From Garcia nutans (taxonomy: Eukaryota; Streptophyta; Magnoliopsida; Malpighiales; Euphorbiaceae): a stretch of DNA of 64,000 nt. Location of the stretch: assembly GCA_947685225.1 (NCBI GenBank), contig CANTUV010000004.1, positions 15,593,001 to 15,657,000 of the forward strand, read 5' to 3'. The position numbers and the translations under genes were made by a program. Below the pieces are notes generated by a model. The model was not told the DNA's origin. It ran no database searches and was given only the letters and a program-made list of their open reading frames with translations. This document shows, piece by piece, positions 54,598 to 64,000 of this stretch (its first letter is position 1; every line of letters begins with the position of its first letter).

Positions 54598-56030
54598 ATG
54601 TGCGGATGTTATAACGTTGGAAGGAATGTCCTATTCATCCTTGTTTGTCTATTGTTTGTGCATGCATGCATACATTTGCATCTCATATCATTAATCCTTT
54701 CTGGCTCACAGCCTTGGATTACGATAGTTCAAAAGCTTATGACAATCCAACCTATGCCGGAGATGAAGTATCTAGCAATAACTCAATCACTTGCTCACCA
54801 AAAATAATGGATCCCGAACAAATTCAAAGAATGGTCGACGATGCCCTCAATGCCAAGATGGAAGAAATAAAAGAGGCCCTAGCTAAGACCATGAAGAAGC
54901 AATTGACTGTAATCTTAGAAAATCATGCCGAAGCATCTGCTAGCACTAAGAAGCCCAAGGAAAGAGGGAAGACCAAAGTTGGTGAAGTAGTTTTTGATGA
55001 TGAAAAGGTGATCATTGATGATGATGATGAGTAGGCTCAATACTAGCAAGATCCTTAAGACAAGAAGAAAGAAACAAAGATTGTTGAGAAGGCAACTATT
55101 GAAAAGACTGAGACTTCTGATGTTGAAAAGATGATTGCTAATTTAGAAAAGAAATTTAAGAAGAAACTGAAAACCGAAGAAATGTCCGTTGTTGACAAAT
55201 TATTTGAGCTAGATGAAGAAGTTCTGTACAAGTTCAAGATGCCATCTTTTGCGAAGTTTGACGGAACTGGAAATCTTCATCTCCACGTGAAGCAGTATAT
55301 CACTGCTATGCAGTCTGCCTGAGCTACTAAGGCTCAAACTCTAAGGTGCTTCATGCTCTCATTGGATCCCGTTGTCCAAAATTGGTTCAATACCTAAGAT
55401 GATGGAACACAAAAGAATTGGGATCTGCTATACAAGGCCTTCATCCAACAATATGGGTATAATGTTGAGTTGGAAGTTACCTTAATGGAAGTTGAGTCCA
55501 TTAGACAAAGGCCAAATGAGAATTTTGTGGACTATGTGAAAAGATGGAGAAATAAGGATGCTTTACTCAAGAAGAGGCCCAATGAATCTGATCAAATAAG
55601 GATGATCGTGAGAGGCATCCTGCCCAATCTTCGTGAAAGGATGTCTCACACCGTTATAAGGGACTTCAAAGATCTTCTCCAAGCTGGTCTACAAATTGAA
55701 GAGTGGGAAAGGGAGAAAAATCGCTTTTCAATAAAAAGGAATGAGAAAGGGAATTACCAGTCTGGAAATCAAAGTACGCAAAAAGAAGTTGATGTCAACA
55801 CAACTGGTCAAGCAAATAGAAGGCAATTTTCAGATCTGGGGAAGCCTTTGTCTTGGGTCCTCAACAAGCTACAATAGAAGGGACTATTACAGCCATTGGC
55901 CCCTCGACCTTTGTCGAATCCTTTACCCCCAAAATTTAATGCTAAAGCCTTTTATGAGTTTCATCAAACACAAGGACATGAGACAGACAAATGCTTGGGA
56001 CTAAAACATGAGATCCAAAATTTAATTGAC
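54598..56030 (+). pseudogene. gag: Tat C gag, broken
   Basis: Homologous throughout to the intact gag of Tat M. ATG 54598 and the following codons are conserved; EQIQRMVDDALNAKMEEIKE follows at about 54817. Stops at 55033, 55045 and 55056, then the core (FKMPSFAKFDGTGNLHLHVK), more stops near 55320 and 55396, and VESIRQRPNENFVDYVKRW at about 55494. The Cys/His motif region (HQTQGHETDKC) is near 55960. Coding similarity ends at 56030 where a Tekay-like LTR begins. Confidence 0.88.
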
Positions 56031-56289
56031 TGTAATATCCCGGAATAGACCCTAAGAGTTTTGGAGTTATTGTTGTTGTATTTGGATTTAATGTAGATGT
56101 GTAAATGGGAAATATAAAGATAATATATATAAGACATATACATATACATCATATATACATGGGATATAAAATGGTGTAGGGAAAGTGAATTGTATATATA
56201 TTTATATAATTAAGTAATAATAATAATGATAATAAAGACAAAAAGAAAAGAGAAGAAGAAAGTCAAAGAAAGAATATGTGGTGGAGATT

Positions 56290-56291
56290 TA

Positions 56292-56331
<40 letters not shown>

Positions 56332-56353
56332 GTTATTGTTATTGTTATTGTTA

Positions 56354-56391
<38 letters not shown>

Positions 56392-56475
56392 TATAAGATA
56401 AGAACGAAGGAAAGAAGTAGAACCTTCTTTCTTCTTCTGCTCCTTCTTCTTCGTCTTCTTCTTTTCTGCTTGGTC

Positions 56476-56505
<30 letters not shown>
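56290..56505. repeat. Microsatellites (TTA/TTG)n, (TA)n and (GA)n
   Basis: An ATT/TTG triplet run at about 56296-56382 runs into TATATATATATATAAG, followed by a CTT-rich stretch and a GA run at about 56476-56504. Confidence 0.95.
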
Positions 56506-56507
<2 letters not shown>

Positions 56508-57127
56508 GATTTTGAGAGGATTGGAGATTTTTATTGAAGATTTGGCATATTAACCAAGTAAGTATTCATTCCTTTACATTGATTTTTATGGTTTGAGTTT
56601 GGATTTGATGAGGTTTTTGTGAGGATGATGATGAATTGTTGAGATTATTGAATAAGTGTTTAGTGTTAATGAAGTAGGGATTTGAGTATTTGATATATGA
56701 GTGATGTATGTTGGTGTTTAAGGAAGTTGAAAATATAAAATATATGAGTTTGATAATTGAATATTTGTATTGGTATTCAAGTATCTTTTTATTTGATTTG
56801 AATTAGGTTGTGAAGGAAGTGGATTGCTCTAAGTTAAGTGGTGAAGAGTTCTTGGAAGGTAAAGTGAATAGATTGAGAATGGTTCTTAAGGTAAGTAAAC
56901 TACCTAAATTCATCTATTAATAAGATATTGAAACTTAACACATATTCATTTGTAAATGTGTTAAGGAATTGAATGTTTGGTTGATGTGTTTTAGCAAGGT
57001 GAATAATGTGAGAAATATGTAAATTATGTGTTTAGGACATTGATTATGTTCATTTGTGTGGTGTCATATTATGTATGAAGTGTTTGAGTGCAACCAAAGG
57101 GGATTTATAAATGTTAGGGGCTTAAGT

Positions 57128-57445
57128 TCTTGTGTGACACGGCCAAAAACAAGGAGAGACACGGCCAAGTCAAGGGAATTGGTTTGATTTTGGTGAGACA
57201 CGATCACAGTCTCAGCCGTGTTCTCTACCCGTGTTTGTCACTGCCAGATTTTTATGGAGAGACACGGCCGTGTCCCTTGCCCGTGTCTGTGACTGTATGA
57301 TTTTTGTTGTGAGACACGGCCACTGGCTCAGCCGTGTCACCTACTGCCTGAAATTGTGTTGAGAGACATGGCCGTGTCGCCTGGCCGTGTTCACTACTGC
57401 CAATTAGGGTTGAGAGACACGGCCACAAGCTTGGCCGTGTCCCTC
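57128..57445 (+). repeat. GACACGGCC palindrome array in the truncated LTR
   Basis: Repeated GAGACACGGCC, GACACGGCCGTGTCCCTTG and GGCCGTGT, about eight half-sites of each orientation. The core is the same as in element A. Confidence 0.85.
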
Positions 57446-57453
57446 AAATTGGT

Positions 57454-59215
57454 TAGTTAAGACCCCATTTCAAGCCTATCAAAGACCTGTTGATCTCTCT
57501 TGGTACATAGAGTCTATTAGTGGAGATAGTTTGGATAAGCATGCATATGAGATAGACAATATTTAAACTCAAATGAGACCATTGGCCAAGTAATGTGTAT
57601 GTGCCTATCTGAAGTGCAATAGTTCTTGCTTAAATAGAAATGATTCCCGAGTTTAGTACGGTAACTAGGGTTGTCATGTTATAGATATGTTAATTTGGAA
57701 AATCAAGTCCTGAGGTGCATTGGCATTAATTTGGCAAAGCCAACATTTGATTTCAAAATTAAAATTCAAAAATTCAAAAAATCAAAATAAAAAAAATGTT
57801 TTGTCATACAAGGCCTTCAAATTAAGGGAAGTATGTTGAACCTTTAAAGGACACATTGGGCAAAGGAAATGATTATTGGCAAGGTCATGAAGAAGCTATC
57901 AACTGACATGCTGAGACATAGTTTGAGATAGATGAATCCCTGACTCTGCTACTTAGGGTCTCCATTATTCATATTTTCAACACCTTGAAGATAAAAGCCA
58001 TAAATGCAAAGCATTCTATCATTCCAATGCAAGACTTGAACGAGCGTCAAAAAGGAACCAATGAGAATGCTTCTGCTGATCACCTCAGTCTATGATTCGA
58101 TGGAACGACTGTAAGTATTATTCATGTATATCATGCATACATGAGCATATCACATCGCACTTTCTTGTCTTGTATTGTCTATTCCTTTTCAAAGTGAACA
58201 GCAAATACCTTGTGAACTAAAGAATCAAAAGAAGATGCCAAATCAAGGGGCATGGAAAGCCCATTGCTTGAGAAAGTTCCAGTAATTTTGCAAAGATAAG
58301 AAATGTGTGCTCGTGCGAAGAACTAGACAACAAGAACGTCAATCAAAGCCCGCATAGAAAAATCATGGGTTTGAGCCTAGACAAGGAGCAACGCTTCTCC
58401 TTTTCAATTTTTGAGTTTATGTACGCAGGGGGAAAGAAGAATATATGAAGGCTAGCTAAAAAGGCTGAATTTTTTTGTTCATGTTTAATTAATGAACAAG
58501 AAAAAAAATTCTCAAAAGAATAAAAAATCATCATCAATCAAAAGAAAAAAAATTAGAATGAAATTACAAAAGAGAAAAGGTCAGTCCAGCTAAAAGAGCT
58601 GAAGCCAGGGTAAAGACCCAATTTCCAATGGATAAAGATCCATGTTTTAAGGGTAAAGACCCGATCTCTAATGGATAAATATCTATCTTCCAAGGGTAAA
58701 GACCCAATTTCCAATGGATAAAGATCCATGTTTCAAGGGTAAAGACCTGATTTTCAATGGATAAAGATCCATGTTTTAAGGGTAAAGAACCGATTTCCAA
58801 TTTTCAAAGGGTAAAGATCCAAAGTCCGAAGGATAAAGATCCTTGTTTCAAGGTAAAGACCCGATTTCAAATGGATAAAGATCCATATTTCAAGGGTAAA
58901 GACCCGATTTCCAATGGACAAAGATCCATGTTTCACGGGTAAAGACCCAATCTCTAATGGATAAAGATCCACATTCCTAAGTTAAAGACCTAATCTCCAA
59001 TAGATAAAGATCTATTTTTGGTGGGTAAAGACCTACAATTCATAAAAATGGAACAACCAGTTATGCTAGAAATCTCTACTGATAAATGGTCAGTCAAATC
59101 AAATTCAATCTAGGGTCCAAGTAGCCAAAACAAATTCAAGTAACCATCTCATAAAAAATTAAGTCTTATTGCTTTTCACTAGCTAAAGTCTCAGATCGTT
59201 CAAGCAGGGGAAAAC
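57454..59215 (+). other. Tat C 3' untranslated region
   Basis: No gene supported. 57454-58600 has short degenerate frames that I cannot place. A tandem array follows (58608-59035), then AT-rich sequence, then GATCGTTCAAGCAGGGGAAA, a polypurine tract at about 59201-59215. Confidence 0.6.
58608..59035 (+). repeat. Tandem array, about 43-bp unit, about 10 copies
   Basis: The unit is GGGTAAAGACCCGATTTCC followed by AATGGATAAAGATCCATG and TTTCAA. Each unit holds the inverted pair GGGT/ACCC and the pair GGATaaagATCC. One unit (near 58785-58810) is shortened. Open frames in the array are by-products of a period that is not a multiple of three. Confidence 0.9.
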
Positions 59216-59462
59216 TGTTTTTGACCCAGTCCGGTCTAATATATTTTAATTAGTACAAAATAAGTTTGTGTTGTTCAATATATTTTAATTAGTCCAAAAT
59301 AATTTTTGTTATTTTAATTAAATAATATTTGCTTTAGTATTTAATTTTTATAATTAATAAAAAATTATAATAAAAAATAAATAAATAAATAAAAATAAAA
59401 ATCAGCAATGAAAAATTTCGTCGCCATAAAAGGTTGCGGCGAAATGGTCTGCAGGCCAATTC
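59216..59462 (+). mobile_element. Tat C 3' LTR, truncated
   Basis: TGTTTTTGACCCAGTCCGGT aligns with 51321 onward after a 12-base loss near the start, and continues to GCAGGCCAATTC, where Tekay D begins. Confidence 0.85.
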
Positions 59463-59999
59463 TGTAATATCCTCATATATGGTCTAGAAGTTTTGATTAT
59501 GTTGTTGATGTTGGTGTTATTTTTGTTGTAGTGATATATTGGATTGAATATATGTGTTAAATTGCAAGAGAAAAGATATTGGAAAGTGAATGCTTGTGTA
59601 TATGTGTTTTGGGGAAAAGAATTAGGGTTTAGAGAGAATGGTATATGTTGTGTATATGATGATATATATAACATATAAATTGGTCAAATGAAGAGTCAAT
59701 GGAAGAGATATTTATTTGTGTTGAGTGTGAAATTACATATAAGGGCTTATATGAAACAAAAAGTTAGTTATATGATTGAGGGTATTTTGGTAATTGCTTG
59801 GATAAGATCACTTGGTGGAGATTAAAAGAAAAATTTGACTTTGCTTCTTGATATTTTTTTTCTTATTCTTTTCCATTGTGGCCGGCTCCTCCTTAAACAA
59901 AAGGAAGCAAGAGGCAAAGAGAAGATCTTGTTGAGTGAAGCTCAAATTGAAGAAAGATTAAGTGATCAAGTTGGTGATTCAAGAAGTTTTGTAACTTTG

Positions 60000-61061
60000 G
60001 TAAGTTCTCTTGTGATTTTTGTGCTTATTTGAAATGATATTTGAGTTTGATAGATTTTTAAGAGTGTGTTGGTTGATTTGGAGGTGTGAGAAGTGTTTGA
60101 GTGATTGGATGATGGATGTTGAGTATGGATTGAAGAAAAGAGTAAGTGGTTGGAAGAGATGATGTTGTATATGTGGTAAGGGTTTTGAGATGATTTTGTG
60201 TTTGGTGTTTGATGTGTGTTTTGGTTTGTTTTGGGTGTGTTGCAAGTTTGATATGAGTTTTGAGTATGTTTTGTTAAGATTATTTGAAGAGGATGTTAAT
60301 GTATAAAAGTGTGTTGTTGAGTGTATGGTTGTTTTTGATCGGAGTCTTGATTTGTGGCCGGACACGCCCATGAGCACGTCCAGGGTTTTTAGGCGTGTCA
60401 ATTGTGTTGGAGGCAGTAGGTTTGACACGACCAGTAGCATGACCGTGTTATTGAGCGTGTCATAGCTACTGTAAGATTTGAGAATTTACACGCCCAGGAA
60501 CACGCCCATGTTGTTGAGCGTGTAAATGTTTCTGTGTTGTGGAGTTAGGGCACGGCCATGAACACGCCCGTGTGGGTGAACGTGTTAGGGTTGAGGTTTG
60601 CCCTAATTAATTCCTAATGGGATTATCACTTGTGTATCCTTAAACAAGTATATGCTATTACTTTTGATTTAAGTCTTGAAGATAGTGATTGATCATTGAT
60701 CTAAGAGGTTAAAGAATCTTGGACAACGAAATGTTAGGAGTTGTATGAATTGTTAGTAAAATAAGTACAAATCTTGTATTATTGCATTGTTGCATATGAT
60801 GATAATGGCAATGTATATGATACTATGTGAACAATGTGATATTTCATGTATTGTGACTCATGTGATGAGTAATGTGTTTGGTTATGTTTATATCAATAAT
60901 GCTATATGTATAATGTGATGGAATAAAATGCCATTGTGATTGGCTATGGTAACTTATATGTGATATGAGGCCATTGTTGTTGGCTATGATGAGAATTGAG
61001 AATGGAAATGATAATTAAATAATAAATGATTTGTGTGGCTAATGTGTTATTCCATTTTCAG
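60000..61061 (+). other. Candidate intron inside the Tekay D LTR
   Basis: ACTTTG|GTAAGTTCTC and TTCCATTTTCAG|AGTTTG. Third instance of the conserved donor/acceptor pair. Confidence 0.45.
60355..60600 (+). repeat. Palindrome array in the Tekay D LTR
   Basis: GACACGCCCATGAGCACGTC, GACACGACC...GAGCGTGTC, TACACGCCC...GAGCGTGTAA and CACGGCC...GGGTGAACGTG pairs. It is closer to the unit of the shared B/H LTR (TGAGCGTGTCATAGCT) than to that of A. Confidence 0.8.
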
Positions 61062-61554
61062 AGTTTGTTGTTGGTGGCATGCCTAATAAGTGTAACAATC
61101 TCTTGAAGTTAGGTTGGATTGAATCCTTGAAGCCTAATTGAGATGTTACCACCCTTGAAGCTAGGTTGGGTTGGTTCTTGAAGCCAAGTTGGGTTGATGC
61201 TTAGCATGCTTTGCTCCCCTTGAAGCTTGGTTGAACCTAATCCTTGAAGCCTAGTTGGGTTTATGATATTGATAAATGTGATGATAAAACCAAAACATTA
61301 ACTCTGAAAATTGAATGGCATATTAGTGTGTTTTGGGCCCATGCTTGTCTTTGTTTAGTGTTGATTATGAATGATTAAATGAATACTAATGAGGTATATA
61401 ATAAGATATTGAAATATGATATGTCTATTTATGTTGAGTTATGAAATGTAAAGGTATGTTGTTAGCTTTGCATATATGATGTTACATGTATAATATGGAT
61501 TGAGAATTGGCATTGCATTGCATTAAAGCATAACATCAGTATGAATTATCTTAC

Positions 61555-61591
61555 TAAGCCGTTGGCTTAGCGCGATAGTGTTTGATCGCGC
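61555..61591 (+). other. Double hairpin in the Tekay D LTR
   Basis: TAAGCC/GGCTTA with loop GTT, immediately followed by GCGCGAT/ATCGCGC with an 8-base loop. Both stems are perfect in this copy. Confidence 0.7.
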
Positions 61592-62026
61592 AGGTAATAG
61601 GGTTGAACCCGAGAGCTCTTCGAGACCGAGTGAGAGTAGACAGTGAAGAGTTGATTTTGGGAACTTAAAGATCAGAGGAGACTTGCCAATCATGTATAAC
61701 TCTTTTATATTTTGTAAAGTAATGATTTTAATGTACATATGTGTATATTTGTAAATATGAAATTAAATGTTTTCATATATGTAAATATTTGATAATTCCG
61801 CTGCGTAACAACTAAATGTATCTATATATATATCTATTTAGTTTTGTATTACAAGTTAACTACTTATCTTTCTATAATGTATACAATTGAAAAATTATGG
61901 TATCATTTAAAATGTTTTGAATGTTAAAAAAAAAAAATCCGTAGCATCTCTATGTTTAGTGCATGTATACCACATTGTGGTGTTTGTAGTGTACATGTAT
62001 TGAATGTAGGGGTGTTACAATTGTTT

Positions 62027-62039
62027 TGGTATCAGAGCC
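62027..62039 (+). other. Primer binding site, Tekay D
   Basis: TGGTATCAGAGCC seven bases after the LTR end; initiator-Met type. Confidence 0.88.
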
Positions 62040-62187
62040 TAGGTTTGAGATTCTCAACCTAGGTAAAATGTAAGAAAAAGACTGTTTTGATTTTAAAAAG
62101 TGGTTTTTGATAACATATATATTTGGGATTGGCAATCTCTGATCTTTAATAAGAAGTATTCTACTGTGTTTCAAGTGTTAGGTTGTG

Positions 62188-64000
62188 ATGGATTCTCACT
62201 CACGTCAGTCGACTGAGGGTAGTGCCGAGAGTATTGCTCCTGCTGAGGGAGCTAGAGTTGATAGTGTTGAGGAGGCACCTGCTTCGGTGTCGGGAAGACC
62301 AGCTGGAGAGGAGGTTTCGCCAGCCTGGTTTAGACATATGATGGAAGTTATGAGGCAAGCACCAGTGCAACCAGTGCCACCACCCCCTCAGCCTATGGTA
62401 CCAGTGAGGCACTATGATAAACTAAGGAAGTATGGAGCGGAGGATTTCCTTGGTACTACTGATCCAGCTGTAGCAGAACAGTGGCTTGACAAAGTACAGA
62501 GGATCTTTATTCAGTTGCAAGCCACCTCGGAGGAAAAGTTTGATTATGCAAGATCTTTTCTACAGAAGGATGTATATGATTGGTGGAGGACAGTGCCCCA
62601 TTCTATGGATGATCCACCAACCTTGTCATATGCGGATTTTCTGAGAGAGTTTGAGTTGAAGTATACTCCTAGGGAGTACAAAGACATGAAGAAGATGGAG
62701 TTCTTAAGCTTGAAGCAAGATAGCAAGACTGTAACTGAATATGAGGTTGAGTTTATTAGATTGAGCCATTATGCTGGTGGCATTATAGCTGATGAGATAG
62801 ATAGATGCCGGAGGTTTCAGGAAGGATTGAGGCCCTCTATCATGTGCTTAGTGGCTGGATCTAGATATCACAATTTCTTCCAGCTAGTGGCAGCAGCTCG
62901 AAGTGTAGAGCGAGCTCAAGTTATTGCAGCTGCTTCAGAGGAAGAGGTCAGAGTGAGAAGGCCCCAGTTTGAGGCAGGGTCTTCTTCTGTTAAGAGAGGT
63001 AAAGGAAGCTTTGTTCCTAGAGTTAGTAGGAGTCAGAGGTCAGCTGGTAGGTCAGTGCAGTTACAGAGGCAGAGATTTAGACCTGCAGCTTCAATGGCAA
63101 GTGCTCCGACCCCTATGATTCAGAGATCCTCCTTACCCGTCTGTATCCATTGTGGTAGGCCACATGGTGGTCCTTGCTGGAAGACTAGTGTAGCAGGGGT
63201 TTGTTTCAGATGTGGATCACCTAATCACTTTGTGAGAGATTGTCCTGAGAGGCAAGAACAGATGTCAGTTGATACTGCAGCTTCTCGATCTAGTGTGAGG
63301 GGAGGTCGAGCTGGCAGAGGTAACAGCAGGGGAGGCAGATCTGGGCTCAGTGCTAGAGGAGGTGCTACATCCAGGGAGAGTAGACCAGAGGAGGTTGGAT
63401 CTTCCCAGAGGATGTATGTTATGCAGAGGCAGCCAGATGCATCGGCAGTCATAGCTGGTACTTTTTCTTTATTTGATACTTCAGTACTTGCTTTGATTGA
63501 TCCGGGTTCCATACATTCTTATATTAGTGCATCTGTTTTGCCTGTATCTGATATGCATGCTGAGTCCCTAGGATTTGATGTGTTGGTGACAAATCCGTTA
63601 GGGCATAGTGTGATTGTGAGTAAGGTGCACCGAGATAGTGCAGTGAGGGTGCAAGGTGAGGAGTTCCTTGGAGATTTGATTGAGATGCCATTTAAGGAAT
63701 ATGATGTGATTCTAGGTATGGACTGGCTATCTAGACATGGAGCTGTGGTAGACTGTAAAAGGAAAATTGTTTCTTTGAGAACTGTTGATGGTAGAGAGGT
63801 GATAGTATCTAGTGAGCAGGAACAGCTAGCCTCCTTATTTGTTTCAGCTGTTGCAGCCAGGAGGTTGATTAGAAAGGGGTGTGAAGCTTATCTTGCTCAT
63901 GTGATAGATACTAGAGTGAAGGGTTCTCCCATTGATAGTATTGCCACAGTTGCAGAGTTCCCAGATGTATTTCCAGAGGAGTTGCCAGGGTTACCTCCTG
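62188..64000 (+). CDS. Tekay D gag-protease-pol, intact, cut by window edge
   Basis: From ATG 62188 (MDSHSRQSTEGSAESIAPAE) I read the frame through to the window end with no stop: 604 codons. Gag core: YDKLRKYGAEDFLGTTDPAV and ELKYTPREYKDMKKMEFLSL. Zinc knuckle CFRCGSPNHFVRDC at 63202-63243, preceded by CIHCGRPHGGPC. An Arg/Gly-rich tail runs directly into protease without a stop: [19 protein letters not shown], then LIDPGSIHSYISASVLPVSD. The window ends at the RT entry ([14 protein letters not shown]). The positions that are stops in A (13795 and 14188) are CAG here. This is the best candidate for a recently active chromovirus in the window. Confidence 0.95.
   Translation, partial: MDSHSRQSTEGSAESIAPAEGARVDSVEEAPASVSGRPAGEEVSPAWFRHMMEVMRQAPVQPVPPPPQPMVPVRHYDKLRKYGAEDFLGTTDPAVAEQWLDKVQRIFIQLQATSEEKFDYARSFLQKDVYDWWRTVPHSMDDPPTLSYADFLREFELKYTPREYKDMKKMEFLSLKQDSKTVTEYEVEFIRLSHYAGGIIADEIDRCRRFQEGLRPSIMCLVAGSRYHNFFQLVAAARSVERAQVIAAASEEEVRVRRPQFEAGSSSVKRGKGSFVPRVSRSQRSAGRSVQLQRQRFRPAASMASAPTPMIQRSSLPVCIHCGRPHGGPCWKTSVAGVCFRCGSPNHFVRDCPERQEQMSVDTAASRSSVRGGRAGRGNSRGGRSGLSARGGATSRESRPEEVGSSQRMYVMQRQPDASAVIAGTFSLFDTSVLALIDPGSIHSYISASVLPVSDMHAESLGFDVLVTNPLGHSVIVSKVHRDSAVRVQGEEFLGDLIEMPFKEYDVILGMDWLSRHGAVVDCKRKIVSLRTVDGREVIVSSEQEQLASLFVSAVAARRLIRKGCEAYLAHVIDTRVKGSPIDSIATVAEFPDVFPEELPGLPP

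Larger units (their letters stand above)
56031..57453 (+). mobile_element. Tekay-like LTR, 3' truncated, inside Tat C
   Basis: It starts TGTAATATCCCGGAATAG. It has the same order of parts as the A LTR: microsatellite-bearing promoter region, donor-like AAGTAAGTATTC near 56557, the GTGCAACCAAAGGGGA segment, then the palindrome array. It stops after TTGGCCGTGTCCCTCAAATT, and Tat 3' sequence follows, so the remaining LTR and Tat pol were lost together. Confidence 0.75.
51321..59462 (+). mobile_element. Tat element C, plus strand, pol replaced, 3' LTR cut
   Basis: 5' LTR 51321-53625, primer binding site 53627-53644, leader, broken gag 54598-56030, an inserted Tekay-like LTR 56031-57453, 3' UTR with tandem array, purine tract and 3' LTR 59216-59462. 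The 3' LTR is interrupted by Tekay D. Protease, RT and integrase are absent. Confidence 0.88.
59463..62019 (+). mobile_element. Tekay D 5' LTR (2557 bp)
   Basis: TGTAATATCCTCATATATGG to GGGGTGTTACA. Same order as A: donor GGTAAGT at 59999, palindrome array, acceptor ATTTTCAG at 61061, CCTTGAAGC repeats, double hairpin. No gene inside. Confidence 0.92.

Overview
This window is a deep nest of plant transposable elements with no cellular gene that I can support. The organism is almost certainly an angiosperm, probably a eudicot, and the locus looks like old, methylated heterochromatin. The grounds are AT-rich nuclear DNA, four Ty3/gypsy lineages (Tat/Ogre-like, Athila, Tekay/Del chromovirus), Ty1/copia elements and one CACTA DNA transposon, many carrying stop codons of the CAG-to-TAG kind. 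The species cannot be told from the sequence.

Layout. 1-1770 holds minus-strand Tat LTR/3' UTR debris with a 65-bp tandem array. 1771-2858 is a decayed Tat-type ORF1 whose reading frame resumes at 51086. Between these, an Athila element (5' LTR 2859-4287, last 257 bp of the 3' LTR at 50829-51085, 5-bp duplication AGTAC on both sides) encloses almost everything else. Inside it: a minus-strand Tat fragment (7497-10079 and 17977-20220), whose LTR is itself split by Tekay element A (10080-17971, duplication GGGGA); Tekay element B (20221-25072); an LTR shared by B and a second Tekay element H; a CACTA element inserted in that shared LTR; and two copia elements, G (28371-36592, minus) and F (41803-49890, plus).

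The most informative signal is a rearrangement. G and F each have two different LTR types and non-matching flanks, yet LTR types and target-site duplications match perfectly crosswise (Y-type LTRs with ATTAC, X-type LTRs with TTCAG). Flipping the segment between G and F restores two normal copia elements, one uninterrupted Tekay H, and one CACTA with inverted termini and a TTG duplication. An inversion by recombination between two oppositely oriented copia elements is therefore read directly from the junctions.

The right flank, 51321-64000, is Tat element C (5' LTR, PBS, broken gag, a Tekay-like LTR where pol should be, a 43-bp tandem array in the 3' UTR, truncated 3' LTR), interrupted by Tekay element D. 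D is cut by the window edge and has an undamaged gag-protease-pol reading frame as far as the window shows. D and the long frame of copia G are the only intact-looking retrotransposon coding regions spanning more than one domain.

Across the Tekay LTRs I also see three undescribed-looking shared structures: a possible leader intron inside the LTR, an array of GACACGGCC-type palindromes inside that intron, and a conserved double hairpin in the downstream part of the LTR.
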